A stretch of DNA of 64,000 bases, taken from positions 76,615,718 through 76,679,717 of the forward strand of contig OY740765.1 of assembly GCA_963513935.1 (NCBI GenBank), in the 5' to 3' direction. Source of the stretch: Aphrophora alni (lineage: Eukaryota; Arthropoda; Insecta; Hemiptera; Aphrophoridae). The position numbers and the translations under genes are program-made. Shown piece by piece: positions 1 to 11,124 of this stretch (position 1 is its first letter; the number at the start of each line of letters is the position of its first letter). The notes beneath the pieces were generated by a model. That model was not told the DNA's origin and ran no database searches. It was given only the letters and a program-made list of their open reading frames with translations.

Positions 1-160
1 AAAATTATATACTTTTTTTTTTTTTTTTTTCATTATATAAATTCTATGTATCTATCTGAGAAAAATGATGTCTTACAAGTTAAGTTTTTCATAAAAAATT
101 ACTATTTTTTATGAATTTTTTTTAAAAACAGAAAGTTTGCACTGCTAGTTCTAGGGTTAG
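1..160 (+). mobile_element. TTAA-family MITE copy A, right-end fragment
   Basis: The first 160 bases match the right end of the complete copy at 14257-17120: an A/T-rich stretch with a block reading AATTCTATG, then GAGAAAAATGATGTCTTA, then the terminus CTAGGGTTAG. The expected terminal TTAA has become TTAG. The rest of the element lies to the left of the window. Non-coding and probably an old insertion in the CLASP intron. Confidence 0.7.
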
Positions 161-1109
161 GAACACGACTTAGTGTTCACTGGTTTAGCTCTGCACTGGT
201 GGTAATTCACTTCTTCCAAGGAAGATTTAAAGAGGAAGGGGGGATTTAAAAGCAAAGGAAGTGTGGAGTTCTTAAACTTCCTTGTATTTATATGCTTGAA
301 GAGTTATTCTATTTCAAATATAAGTGTGAGTATGTCTAGAATAAGGACATTCACAATTACGGTTAAATTCATACACTAAACTTCTTAACACAAGCAGGTA
401 GAGAAGAATTGGTTAATTGGTTAATAAGCTTCCTCATAGTAAAAATATATGTTGCCTTAGATAGCTTTTATTGTCTGGGTTCTATTCTTTGGAGGAGTTC
501 CTGCACCACGATTTTGTTGTTTTGGTGTAGTTGGATGTGATCTCTTATTACTTGATTACATTTTTTGTTTCTGTGTATTATTATTAATTTTATTGTATCA
601 TACTTATTGTTTTTGAAGTTTGTTTTAGGATATGTTTTGATGTGTGTAATATTGTTTGCTTTGTTTTGATTTATTGCATATTTGTAGTGTGTGTAGTCCT
701 CTATATTTTAATTTTTAGATATTATAAGATTTTATATTTTATAAACATAATATATTTGACTAATTCTGTACCATAGAATTATGGTCTCTGAATAATAAAA
801 TGAAATGTAAAATAATTGTAAATTAAGAAAATGTTGTCTTAGTTTTTTCTTAAAGAAAATAAATACTTCTATGCAAAAGAAAATGGCAAAAACAGTTTTC
901 TTATAGCATATTCCATTTTGTGTTTATGACTGTATAAGTATGCCGTTTATTAGAAATTGTTAAATCAATTAAAAAATAGAAGCTTGGTCAAATACCAGCA
1001 TTCTTTTTTATTCACATTAATAATTTGTTTTCATTTTAGTTGATAATTTTTTATAAAAGTTTTGATTTCTTATCTTTGCAATATATAATTCCTAATAATT
1101 TGTTTCCAG
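161..1109. other. CLASP intron, no recognisable feature
   Basis: AT-rich intron sequence before the first visible CLASP exon. I see no open frame with family resemblance, no terminal repeats and no RNA gene. The T-rich stretch ending TTTCCAG at 1103-1109 is the splice acceptor of the next exon. Confidence 0.5.
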
Positions 1110-1135
1110 ATGAAGATGAATCTGACAGAGTTTAT
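1110..1135 (+). CDS. CLASP: CLASP 26-nt microexon (acidic linker before TOG2)
   Basis: A 26-nt exon lies between the acceptor TGTTTCCAG and the donor GTAAGT. It supplies two bases of a split codon followed by EDESDRVY, so with a G from the previous exon it reads DEDESDRVY. From memory, vertebrate CLASP has a very similar DEDES motif in the serine-rich linker between TOG1 and TOG2. The exon ends in phase 0, which matches the next exon at 2863. The upstream exon is outside the window or unrecognised. The short length makes this the least certain CLASP exon on sequence alone; the phase match and motif support it. Confidence 0.6.
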
Positions 1136-1160
1136 GTAAGTAATTCAAACTTTAATTATA

Positions 1161-1370
1161 TTAAGAATAAAACAATTGAATTTTTATCTCTTCAGACTAC
1201 TTTTTTGTTTTGTGTATATTGGTTAATTATGTTAAGAATAAAACAATTGAATTTTTACCTTTTCAGACTATTTTCTTGTTTTGTGTATTTTGGTTAATTA
1301 TATTAAGAATAAAACAATTTAATTTTTATCTCTTCAAACTACTTTCTTGTTTTGTATATTTTGGTTGTCA
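1161..1370. repeat. 70-bp tandem repeat, 3 copies
   Basis: Three head-to-tail copies of a 70-bp unit start at 1161, 1231 and 1301, each opening TTAAGAATAAAACAATT. Each unit contains a pyrimidine stretch followed by TTCAG or a close variant, which resembles a splice acceptor. The third copy is the most diverged. The array starts 25 bases after the donor of the CLASP microexon. Short open frames through it are a by-product of the repeat. Confidence 0.8.
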
Positions 1371-2862
1371 TTATTTAATAACTACTGTTAATAATAATTT
1401 TATATTGATAACTTGTTTAGCTTCTATAATCATAATTTGGGTCTGGCTACAAAACTGTTTATCAGGAGTCTTATTCTCTTGTCAGTATTGGGAAGTTGCA
1501 ACTCATTTTTATTTACTAATATTAATATTTTTAAGCCTATTGGGCTTACAATCTTGTATCATTGTATGATTATCTTTTAAAATTATAAATAAATAAATAT
1601 ATATATATATATATATATATATTTAGGCTCTTGTGTCTAAAATTTTTAATACATTTTTTAAACCTATTGGATGTATTTGTATCTTCTGAAGATATCTTCT
1701 TTAATATATTAATATTGGGTAGACTTGTTTTATGCTTTTAACTTCTTTAACACACCTCAGAATTGGGCTAGGAATATCGACATGGAGGTAAACCCAACTA
1801 AAACTGTCTAGCAATTTTTCACACTAAAACACCAATACCCAATCATTAAGCTGTTTATAGGCAAAATAACATACCAAACATTGAAAATTCCTGGGTTTTC
1901 TTCTGGATAATAAACTGAACTGGAATAAACACATTGAAATTGTAGAATGACCAGAGATAAAAGAAGACTAATAAAACAATTATTTTTGGGGAACTAAAAA
2001 TTAAGGGTAACTTTGGGTCGGGACAGGACACACTCCTTAATGCATACAATAGGTTTTTTTTATTGGGTTTTAAGGCGAAAAACCATTGCGGTCATTATCG
2101 CCTTTACATACAATAGTTACATCAAGGTCATGATATCATATGGAAGTGAAGTACTAATCAATGCATCTGAAACAATGCACTTGGAGTCATTTGCAGTGCA
2201 GTTAAAACAACCCCAGTGGAAATAGCACTCCTAACATTATACAATGAAAACAAATACTAAACTGTAACTTTTGTCAGAAAATAAAATGTGATTAATATTC
2301 TTGATACCATATTTAAAGTTTTTATGATTTATTTTATTGGAAACAAATAATTAAGAATCAGCAAGCAAAAGTAAAAAAATGTAGGGTCCGGTAAAAGGGA
2401 AAAATCTGACTTACTACTAAATTTAGGATTTTTCTTCTGTAATTATATTTTCTTGTCGTTTAAACCAAACTTTTCTCCAAAATTGGAGATGGAGGTATGT
2501 TTTTTTTCATCTACTCTTTATATAGAAATTTGAATATATATTATTACAATTTTTCTCTATTTCAATTTTAATTACAGAAATATAGGTATTTGATGCATGC
2601 CATTATTTGTGGTTTTCTCTATTAATATTAAATTGTTTAAAAAAAAAAAAAATCATATTTATCTATTCATAAGAGAACCGCTTACTAACGCAGATGCTTC
2701 TTAAAATGGACCTTGAAAGTGATTTTTTGCTTTAATAAATTATTTTTCAATGTAATGCATGTTTTTCATTTGTATAAGTTTAATAAACTTAAGTTTAATA
2801 CTGTTTTTGTACAGTAATAATAAACTGTGCATGTTTACAACTTTCCATTTTATTATTTTTAG
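1371..2862. other. CLASP intron, mostly featureless
   Basis: AT-rich intron with an (AT)n run at about 1597-1622 and a short A-run at about 2639-2652. No open frame resembles a known protein. The acceptor TTATTTTTAG at 2853-2862 precedes the next exon. Confidence 0.5.
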
Positions 2863-2944
2863 AAACCAAAACGTATGATTGGTGATAAACGTTTATGCTC
2901 AAGCTATGGACAACAAAAAATCGCTGCTCCTCAGTCTGTACCAG
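2863..2944 (+). CDS. CLASP: CLASP exon, linker between TOG1 and TOG2
   Basis: An 82-nt exon with acceptor TTTTTAG and donor GTAAAT. In phase 0 it reads KPKRMIGDKRLCSSYG and on through QQKIAAPQSVP, ending with one base of a split codon. The basic, serine-containing composition fits the disordered, microtubule-binding linker of CLASP proteins, which is poorly conserved. Support comes from clean splice sites and from phase: it starts in phase 0 after 1135 and leaves one base that the exon at 7990 completes to valine. Confidence 0.72.
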
Positions 2945-3254
2945 GTAAATATATTCTTTGTTTTACTAGCTGCACATCTTAACGACATTTAATGTAAATG
3001 TTCTGATCTAACCTGTCTGAAGATAATTCATCCAGAGTTTTTGTCTTACATTAATAAATTAATCACTATAGTCCTTAACATAACATATTAATTTGCGACC
3101 TAGTTTAGATAGCTAGTTTATGTGTTAATCTTTACAGCAAGTATAGGTGTGGTAATCCCGAAGATACTAGCTGGATCTATACTTTTCTTTATGCAGTCTT
3201 GGATGACCTGATGCTATTAGAGTACTCAAGGGCTAGGTGTCTTTATTTTATGCT

Positions 3255-3312
<58 letters not shown>

Positions 3313-4503
3313 GTGATGAAAACACACACAAAAACAAAGGTAATAGGCGAGCAGCCCACCCTCATTTCTGGTCACCTATTATTGACTCTCAACCAACTAG
3401 CTAATTTTGGTTTTAAATGATGTATTATTCTGATTAACATTTTCCTAAAAATTTTCTTATTTTAGGTAGAGTACATTAAAATTTTTTTTTTTTAAATTGC
3501 CAATTTAAAATTCAAACTTTCTGAACTTTCTAACCATATGTATGCTATATAGAAAGATAAAAAATTTCAACAAACCTATACATTTTTTATAATAGTGAAT
3601 AAATTCCAAATTTTATACTTTTCCTCCCTTGATTTCCCGAGCGATGATTGAATAAATGCATATTTAAATTGTTTTGGTTTTTTATCGATAACTCTTGAAT
3701 AAACAGACATTTATGAAGAGATGGTAACAATATGTATTGTTTGGGTCTTTAGAGGTTTACACATGAGCAAAATTTGATTAAAATTGTTGAACTAGTTTTT
3801 AGAAAATCATTTTCTTGTGTTTTTTTTTTTTATGACAGCTACCTCCAATTTTGAGTTATCAAATAAATGAAAAATAACAATCTATGTTATGGCCAAAATA
3901 TGACCACATATCAAATTTGTTTAAAATCATTCCAGACATTTGGGGACTGTAAAACTCTGTACATACAATATACATTATTCCAAAAACTACTTACTTTTTT
4001 GGATGCTAAGAATAATATATCTTTAAAACTTGTAACAATTCTCTCCCCCTGTTAATTTTATTTTTATAATTTTTTATAGGGCGCCAAGATGTTATTTTCG
4101 AGAACATATACTCTTGTAATTATCCAGGGTCGTTAGATCATTGAACAGTGTATACAGTAAAATCACAAACAGAGTCAAAGTTCCTGAAATACATACATGT
4201 TTATTTCCAGAAAACCACAAAACATAATTAAATTACATAATACAATTACAGAACCTGAAAAACATAAATCTCATATCATAATATATCAAATTTATCTTTT
4301 AGTTTATATTCTTAAATTTAAACTTAACAACCAAATCGTTCTAAGTTGATTTTACACCACTGAAATCAAAATTATTTCCACTCATTTGCAAATTGTTCAA
4401 ATATTTTCTGTTATAATGTTTTTTCTTCTTAATATATTTTATAATCAATCTTTAAATTCTTCTATCTATAGATATTGTAAAATTTACTAAATATTTGCAT
4501 CTA
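2945..4503. other. CLASP intron with long poly-T and a dispersed repeat
   Basis: Holds an uninterrupted T run of about 51 bases (3258-3308), which may be a decayed retroposon tail in antisense or simple slippage. It also holds a block at about 3745-4010 with recognisable similarity to 62240-62520, described separately. Nothing here looks coding. Confidence 0.5.
3745..4010. repeat. Dispersed repeat, copy 1 (partner at 62240-62520)
   Basis: Shared landmarks, in the same order and orientation, are an ACACATGAGCAAAATTT-like stretch, a T-run followed by ACAGCTACC(T/C)CCAA(A)TTTTGAGT, a TATGGCCA(A/T)AAT-like stretch, and ACATACAATA against ACATATAACA. Copies are diverged by substitutions and small indels. 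The family is not recognised and no terminal repeats are visible. Confidence 0.55.
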
Positions 4504-5863
4504 CAGTAGAACCTCTGTTAACCGGCCTCGGATTAACCGGTCCTCGGATTAACCGGCCTATATCGTAGTGTACTGGTTAGATGAGAGTTTTCGAAAATAA
4601 ATTGTAATTGAAACACCAATGCGGCGGCGAGTCAAACGACTTTGTCGATAGCGGTATCCCATTATAAGCGGAGTAAAAACACCGCGGCATTGGCACCCGT
4701 CGGTATAGCAGACATACACCTACAAAATCGTTTGATGGGCCGCTTTTTTTCCACGAATCAATTTACTATACATTAACCCATTGGCCTAGCCTTTTTCGGA
4801 AACTTTGCTTGACCCTAAACTAGCAATTAAAATGGCTATTTTGTACATTATTAGAAAAATATAAATAACTTTTGATTCGTAATTTTGATTTTAGTTTCTG
4901 TTTTCACCATTTTATTCTAAATTAAATTCTCTCTATAACAAATATAAGTTACGCACAATAACGATTTTCTATATTTTTTATTTAAGAAACACAGCACAAC
5001 GTAAGTATTCACTAAAACAGTAAACAAAACAAATGTTTATAACCTAATCAGAACACAGAAGTCATCCGTTTATTTGATACGTTGCTTACAAGTGTTGCTA
5101 ACATCAAGTAATCTAAATATTCTAAAAGTATAATAACAATATTGTATTATAAACTGAATAAATTTAGCTTATATCACACGCGTCGTAAGGTTTCACTGGG
5201 ACTGCGCGTGAACACAGCTCATAAAAAAGTGCAATTTACTTATATTTTAATCGTAATTTTCATAATAAAATGCAAAGAAACCATTCTCATTGGATGCTGC
5301 TGTCATCTAACACATTTATTCGAAACTACGTCAAACCAGTCAAACCTACGCCTAATAAAGAACGTTGTTTTCCAGGACACGGAGAAGTTCCGTATGTCTA
5401 TTAGTGGGCCGCTCTGGGACTTTACGGAACAGTTCCGTATGTCTAGGCCAATGGGTTAAGGAAAAAATAACATTTCTTTTCAGTTTTCTTCTTGTCTTTG
5501 ACTGGTATATACAGTAAATAAAAATGAGCGAGTTACGAAAACGGAAGCGTGTGTTGGTTTCGTTTGAGACGCGGTTAAATGTGTCAAAAGACTTGACAGA
5601 GGGGAATCTGTAAAAAAGCTTTGTAGTGTTTAATTCTTTCATGTTTGATGTATAATATACATAATATAATATATACAATATATTTATGTACAATAAAATG
5701 AGTTGCAATAACATCTTAATTGCATAATTCTTAGAGCTACCTGATTAAATAAGCTTTCTTTAAACGAAAATCGATTTTTCACGGGAACCTCGGATTAACC
5801 AGCCAAACGGGCAACCGGCACGGGTATCAGTCCCAACTAGACCGGTTAAGAGGGGTTCTACTA
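4504..5863. mobile_element. Tigger/pogo-like (Tc1-mariner superfamily) element, degenerate
   Basis: The left end is CAGTAGAACCTCTGTTAACC and the right end is GGTTAAGAGGGGTTCTACTA. These are inverted terminal repeats of the CAGTAGAACC type typical of Tigger/pogo elements, and each is flanked by TA, the usual target duplication. The last base of the right repeat is mutated from G to A. A short reading frame from 5524 begins MSELRKRKRVLVSFETRL, which resembles the CENP-B-like DNA-binding N-terminus of pogo transposases, but it stops after 30 codons. The element is interrupted by a TTAA MITE at 4773-5459. Confidence 0.75.
4773..5459. mobile_element. 687-bp TTAA MITE with perfect 13-bp terminal repeats
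   Basis: The element is bounded by TTAA at both ends and opens CCCATTGGCCTAG and closes CTAGGCCAATGGG, a perfect 13-bp inverted repeat. TTAA duplication is the hallmark of piggyBac-type transposition. Near the right end a motif GTTCCGTATGTCTA occurs twice (about 5386 and 5432). No transposase frame is present, so it is non-autonomous. It is nested inside the Tigger-like element. Its termini differ from the TTAACCCT family and from the complete piggyBac at 22758-25833. Confidence 0.85.
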
Positions 5864-6859
5864 TATATCACGGACGCTTGTACACTGTCTCTACAGTCGC
5901 TGGACTATTACTTCACTTACGTAAAAGGAATTTTATAAACTTGGTGGAAATAGTCTTGCTTATCAATTGATAAATTTCTTTAGATTTTGTATGGATAAGA
6001 GACACAGACTTATCTTGGAAATCTATATAGACACAGACTTATCTAATAGTACACAAGTAAGAAAACACACACAAAAACAAAATACTTAAGTTTTGAAATA
6101 TTTCGTAAACACTGTTCACTTTCTCAATCAGTAGAGAGTATAAAAAGGTAAGTAGGACCACTTTCCTAGGTAAGCCTGTGTCTCCTATCCATACAAAATC
6201 TAAACTAATAGGCAATGTGCCCTATTAAACTATAAACTAAAACCAATTGATGTTTGACTACTTTTATTTATGAAAATTCAACTAAATTTATGGACAACTC
6301 GTTCATAAACTTATTATCATTCCTACCAGCTGCCGAATAAGAAATTCCTCTTCTTCTCGAAACTTGTACAGTCCCCACTTTTCCCACTATTTTTCTGATT
6401 GGCTTACTTTTAAACCAATAAGAAAATACTTCGTTCTAATTTAATCGCTTGTTAACATTTCTCTACTGCCTTATACATTTCAATGTTTTATAATGTACCG
6501 TACTTATAATTAAACAAAGTTAAAAGAAAACATATTTATATTTACAAAGATTCCTGGTTGTTGTCTTTGTAAACATGATTCAAATTTTAATAATGATTAA
6601 ATAATCATACATTAATCTAGAACACTCCACATCATCTGTCCATCTATCCAACCCAAATTAATATGTAATCAGAATCAACTACTCCCATAATCTCTGTCGA
6701 TTTTATAATGAGATTAATCTTCTGATTTCGTATACCACTCAACCGAACTGAACTTGAATCTACAAAAAAATGTGAAATGTTGCAAACTTGACAACAATTT
6801 ATATTTCTTTCTTTTTTTTTTGTATGTTAGAATGTAAAAAAGTGTAAATTTTAAAAATA
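5864..6859. other. CLASP intron, no recognisable feature
   Basis: AT-rich sequence. Two short stretches, ATTTTGTATGGATAAGAGAC near 5975 and GTGTCTCCTATCCATACAAA near 6179, form an imperfect inverted repeat about 190 bases apart. This could be an eroded MITE, but I cannot define its ends. No coding signal. Confidence 0.4.
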
Positions 6860-7300
6860 CAGTAGAACTCCAATTATTTGGATTAATTGGGACCGGACTC
6901 GATACGGATAATCAAAAATCCAGATACAGTAATTGGATTTTTCTCGAAAAAAGGGCGTTTTTAGGAATAAAACGTAAACAAAACACAATAGAGAACATTT
7001 ACGTTATTTATTAATAAAAAACATTATCAATGACAATGTTTACATTACATAATTTTTTTTTTTAATGTCTGATATTGTTGATGTTCCCAATTTGTACAAC
7101 TCGGCTAAATGTTTACCCGAGACACCTTTGTCCAACTGTTCGATAATTTTAATTTTATCGGCCAACGATAAAACCACACGTTTCCTCTTAGAACTCATCG
7201 TAGGACTGCACACGATAATCAAAACACCAAGAAACATGAAAAAGTCAACTTCACCCAGCAGGTTGAAGAAGCACTGGCCGACTGACTATTAATAGACTGT
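6860..7300 (-). mobile_element. Tigger/pogo-like element fragment
   Basis: Starts after TA with CAGTAGAACTCCAATTATTT, a Tigger-type terminal repeat, and carries the transposase N-terminal fragment at 7040-7198 on the - strand. The opposite terminal repeat is not visible. The body between the N-terminus and this end is missing, so this is an internally deleted and truncated copy. Confidence 0.65.
7040..7198 (-). pseudogene. pogo/Tigger transposase N-terminal fragment
   Basis: From an ATG at 7198 the - strand reads MSSKRKRVVLSLADKIKIIE and continues through QLDKGVSGKHLAELYKLG and STISDIKKK. This is a helix-turn-helix of the CENP-B N-terminal type, used by pogo/Tigger/Jerky transposases to bind their terminal repeats. 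The frame stops about 50 codons in, after a poly-lysine stretch at an A/T homopolymer. The rest of the DNA-binding region and the whole DDE catalytic domain are absent. It is a relic inside the CLASP intron and antisense to that gene. Confidence 0.75.
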
Positions 7301-7989
7301 AGTGAATGACAGTAGCAGGGTGGCGAGGCAGTGTGAGTCATCGCTCCCCCCCCATGCCCTCCGCGTTTCAAACTATAGTGTTATAAATCATTTAAAACAA
7401 AATTTGGCTAGTAGGTGGTATTTCAAAAACTAAGCTTTGGTACATTGTATTCAATGTAGGGTTTGTACCTTTAGATGCTCTATTATAGAGGGCTACGAGT
7501 GGTGTCATTTTTTTCAAAATGATCAGAGTTTTACATTAGTGTATTTCTTTAGCACAAATTCAGTTATAAATTAAACAGTTACAACTTTTAATTTGCCAAT
7601 TTTTAAGTGATATTCATATAAATGTATATTATATTTCTATTCATTCATTTAAAGGTAATTACACATTGAATACAATGACATAGTTTTTTTTGTAAAATTT
7701 TATGGTGTTTTTTAGTGATGTAAAAACTAAAAAGTGCTAATTAAATATATTAAATTTATTTGTAAAAATTGTTGATGGATAACAATACTATTTTTGTAAA
7801 CTACGGATTAAACTTAATCAGTTTAATATTATTAGATTAAACAAGTGTAGTCACTATTAACACATGAGAAATGAAAGATATTCACTAAACATTTTAATTG
7901 CATCTGTTTCCCTTAAATAACAAGATTGTGATTTTTTGAATGCTTTTGTTTGTTGCTTATTGTGTTATTAACTCTGAATGTACTGTCAG
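7301..7989. other. CLASP intron, no recognisable feature
   Basis: AT-rich except for a GC-rich island at about 7315-7370 that includes a run of C. No frame or terminal repeat recognised. It ends at the acceptor ACTGTCAG of the next CLASP exon. Confidence 0.45.
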
Positions 7990-8061
7990 TTGCTGGGTCA
8001 AGTAATCCTACATCAAAGTGTGGAAGATCAATTACCGTTGGACGCAGAACTTCATCCGTTA
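7990..8061 (+). CDS. CLASP: CLASP exon, serine/arginine-rich linker before TOG2
   Basis: A 72-nt exon between acceptor TACTGTCAG and donor GTAAGT. With one base from the previous exon it reads VAGSSNPTSKCGRSITVGRR and then TSSV, leaving one base for the next exon. The GRS..VGRR..S pattern resembles the serine/arginine-rich segment before TOG2 in animal CLASPs (recalled, not aligned). In that family, this region contacts microtubules and carries phosphorylation sites. Phases match the flanking exons on both sides, which is the strongest argument for it. Confidence 0.78.
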
Positions 8062-8184
8062 GTAAGTTAATTTAATTATATATTTTGTTCAGATCCTTAC
8101 TGTTAAACAATGTGAGAGCTGTTTGGTAAGTCAGTGACTTTGAAATGAAAACAAATCTTACCAAACTTTGATTTATTTTTTGTC

Positions 8185-9100
8185 ATAGTCTCTTCTTTCA
8201 GCATGATACACTATGTTCAGCAGTTCTCCAACATCTTTAAGCCTTCCAGAAAATATGTTTTTCGAATTTTGCAAAATAGGGATATGTTTCAGCGATGACC
8301 TCCTCGTTTGATGCAATTCTTTTTCCACCTAGTCATTTCTTCATGTTTGTAAAGAGAAAGAAGTTGCAAGAGGCCAAATCCATATTTATCGTGGGCGAAG
8401 GAGAAGTTGTAGCACAGTTCAACAATTTTGGCTATGACAATTGTAGACATTTAAGCTGGTGCATTGTCATGGTGGAAGAGAATTTATGTCTTTGCCAAGT
8501 GGGGTTGCTTTTTTCATCAATAAAGCAATTGCTCTAATAAAGAGGCATAGTACTGTCCTTAGATAGTTTTACTTTTTTCCAGGTAGTCTATGAAGATACT
8601 ATGAAAATCCCAGACAATTTTGATCATGACGTTTCGGGTTTATGGAACTGTCTCCCTTCTTCGGAGCATGTTCGTCAGAAGATTTCTACTGTCTTGATTA
8701 CACATTCATTTCTGGAGTATAGTAATGGACCCATGTTTCATCAACAGTTACATAATGACTCAATTGGATAGGGCTTCAACAAGTCAACTGTTTCGAAATG
8801 GTCATATGATTCAGTGTTTGTTCAATTGTGAGCAAACATGGGATCCATCTTGCCAATAGCTTTCTCATACCCAAATGTTCATGCAAGATATTAACAATAT
8901 CTTTATTAATCTGAGATATTACCCTCTTAGCTATATCTCATATCTTCACTCGGCAGTTGTACAACACAATATTATGGATTTTAGCTACTATCTTTTTAGT
9001 TGTGACTTTATTTGGATGTCCTAGTGTTCATTTATGTGTACAACCGCAACGAAATTCAATGAACGATTCCATACAACTGAGGCGAGTCCTCATAATACTT
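8185..9100 (-). pseudogene. mariner transposase relic (DD34D type)
   Basis: Reading the - strand in shifting frames gives, in order, the N-terminal HTH-like segment (REIAKRV-type motif, then NILHEHLGMRKLLARW), the first catalytic block VDETWVHYYTPEM around 8705-8740, a second block FHHDNAPA around 8455-8480, and the DLA..(F)FLF..MKK.LGGKR block around 8315-8385. These are the ordered landmarks of mariner transposases of the irritans-like group, including the three acidic catalytic positions. Several stops and frameshifts interrupt it and the terminal repeats are not clear, so it is dead. It lies antisense to CLASP in an intron. Confidence 0.8.
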
Positions 9101-9267
9101 TTTTATCATATTTTTCAGGTTCTTTAATTATTTTTCCATAGAAAAAGTAGTGTTTAATAGCCCATTATATTCACTTTTTTTTTATTGCAGTAAAGAAACA
9201 CAAACTTATCTTCCTTCGGATGCTGTACAAAATTTTCTATTATACATATTTACTTGAAACTGTAATA

Positions 9268-10269
9268 CAGTAGAACCTCGATGTAACATACTCCAATATA
9301 ACGAATTCCCTGATATAACAAATTCCCCAATATAACGAATTCCCCGATATAACAAATTTTAAAATCCCCTTCAAACCCACATAACACTTAATGTTAAAAA
9401 CATCCCTGTATTAAGTAGTAATTTGGCTTATAACTTCGATATAACGATTTTTTCCGGTTTGAGATAAGCATAAATTGAAATTACCCTTTTATTACGAATA
9501 TCTAAAGTACAAAACTTTTTTTTAACGAATAAAACACCTTACAAAAACTGTACATTATAATTTGTAGTTACTTAGACACACGTCTAGATATGAAAGCAAC
9601 AGCACCTGCTTTCCCTTCCTATTCCTACCCTCTCCAAGCGACAGTCAGTGTCCAACAGACGTAGTGCATCATATACTGTTTTGTCAACACGCTTAGTGTG
9701 ATTTGAACGGTGAAAGAGTGTTTTTATATCAGAGTTTGTGATGACGGGATAAAATTTGAATTGGAAGTCTCTTACAATAGAGTTTAAGCGTAAGGTGTTA
9801 AAGCTTGTCGAAGACAATCCAAAGAGGAAGAAAGTGGACATTTTTAGTTTTAATCAGAGTAAAGCAAACAACACTGAATAGTACAAAAACGTAAATTTTG
9901 ACTACCACTGTAAATTTTAAATAGATTTTGAGAGACTTACATGTAACAAACTGTAAGATATTAAGTACAGTAGATATTTACTTTTAAAAATCATATTTGC
10001 ATTTTATTTCTGTATCATTTCGAGTACATAGCTCTGTACTGTATCAGTGTAGGTGTAGAGCCTACAGTTGAAAATCATTTGTAAAATAGAGGTTGAACTC
10101 TAATATATTCGTTACATAAAAGTTCTCATTCAGTTTTGAGGAAATCCTTTTATGTAAGGAGTGTTTTCTGCATTTAGCTTCAATATAAGGAACCTCGTTT
10201 TTAAGAATAATCCGATATAACAAATTTTTTGTTTGGACCCTTGAGATTTGTTGTATTAAGGTTCTACTG
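9268..10269 (+). mobile_element. Tigger/pogo-like MITE, about 1 kb
   Basis: Left end CAGTAGAACCTCGATGTAAC, right end GTATTAAGGTTCTACTG, flanked by TA on both sides. The left end contains several short repeats of a (C/T)AATATAACGAATTCCC-like unit at about 9291-9345. A stretch at 9780-9838 reads EFKRKVLKLVEDNPKRKK, possibly a transposase N-terminal remnant. No complete transposase is present. Confidence 0.75.
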
Positions 10270-11026
10270 TATATGTAAATAAGATGGAAAACGTCAAAGA
10301 TAAAATGAAACCGGTGATTTAAGCACTATCTCTTTTCGAAATCACTGACTTATGAAACTGCCCTCATTACTAAAAATAAATGATCCTTCAATCAACAGTT
10401 TATGTTTAATGTTGAAATTTAGAATTAATATTATGCTTAGGGTTGTTAAAATGTAGTGTTGGCTTATGAAACAACCAAATGTATGCTATTAGTAGAACCT
10501 TCATTATCTATCATGTGTGGACTGGTGGGAGGTAGATCAGAACACAGTGAAAGTAATTTAATTAAAGGATCAAAAACAACTTAAACAATGAAAATGTTTT
10601 ATCCTAAAATATATAATTAAAAGTGTGTGCTCCTTTTTTATAGAAGTGTAACTCTTATGGTTTGAATATTGTAGCTTATGTGTCACCGAAGATGGTCACA
10701 TTGTCATTGAAATGTTTGAATTAATGCATATATTATTTGTGTTCAGGTTTTATTTTAATTGGAAATGTCGATTTCTCTCATGAATTGAACTTTTCACCAA
10801 AATTTGATCAAATTGGTTGGGTTGGTTTTGAAACAATATAATATTGTGCAATGTTATTTATACTTTGTAACCACGATTTTTTAATTATTATTTTTTGCCT
10901 ATATTTTTCAAGAAATGAAATGAAAACATACATTTTTCTATAAGTATAAAATCCACAGATTACCTTTTTCTATAAGTACAAAAGCCACAGATTGCCTCGT
11001 CTGCACTTAACCACCATTTTTTACTA
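10270..11026. other. CLASP intron, no clear feature
   Basis: AT-rich. At about 10492 a stretch TAGTAGAACCTTCATTATCT looks like one Tigger terminal repeat without a partner. A short direct repeat, CTATAAGTA(T/C)AAAA(T/G)CCACAGATT, occurs at about 10937-10962 and 10969-10993. Nothing coding. Confidence 0.4.
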
Positions 11027-11124
11027 TAATCTTGTAAGGGTGTGCTAGTCTGGGTTTTTTAATTCGAGCCGAGCCTTGGGTAAATCGAGTCGAGCTTGAG
11101 CTTCAATTGAGCCCAATTCAATTC

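Noticed and set aside
3258..3308. Poly-T as the tail of a processed retrocopy
   Set aside because: No flanking gene-like sequence or target duplication was found on either side.
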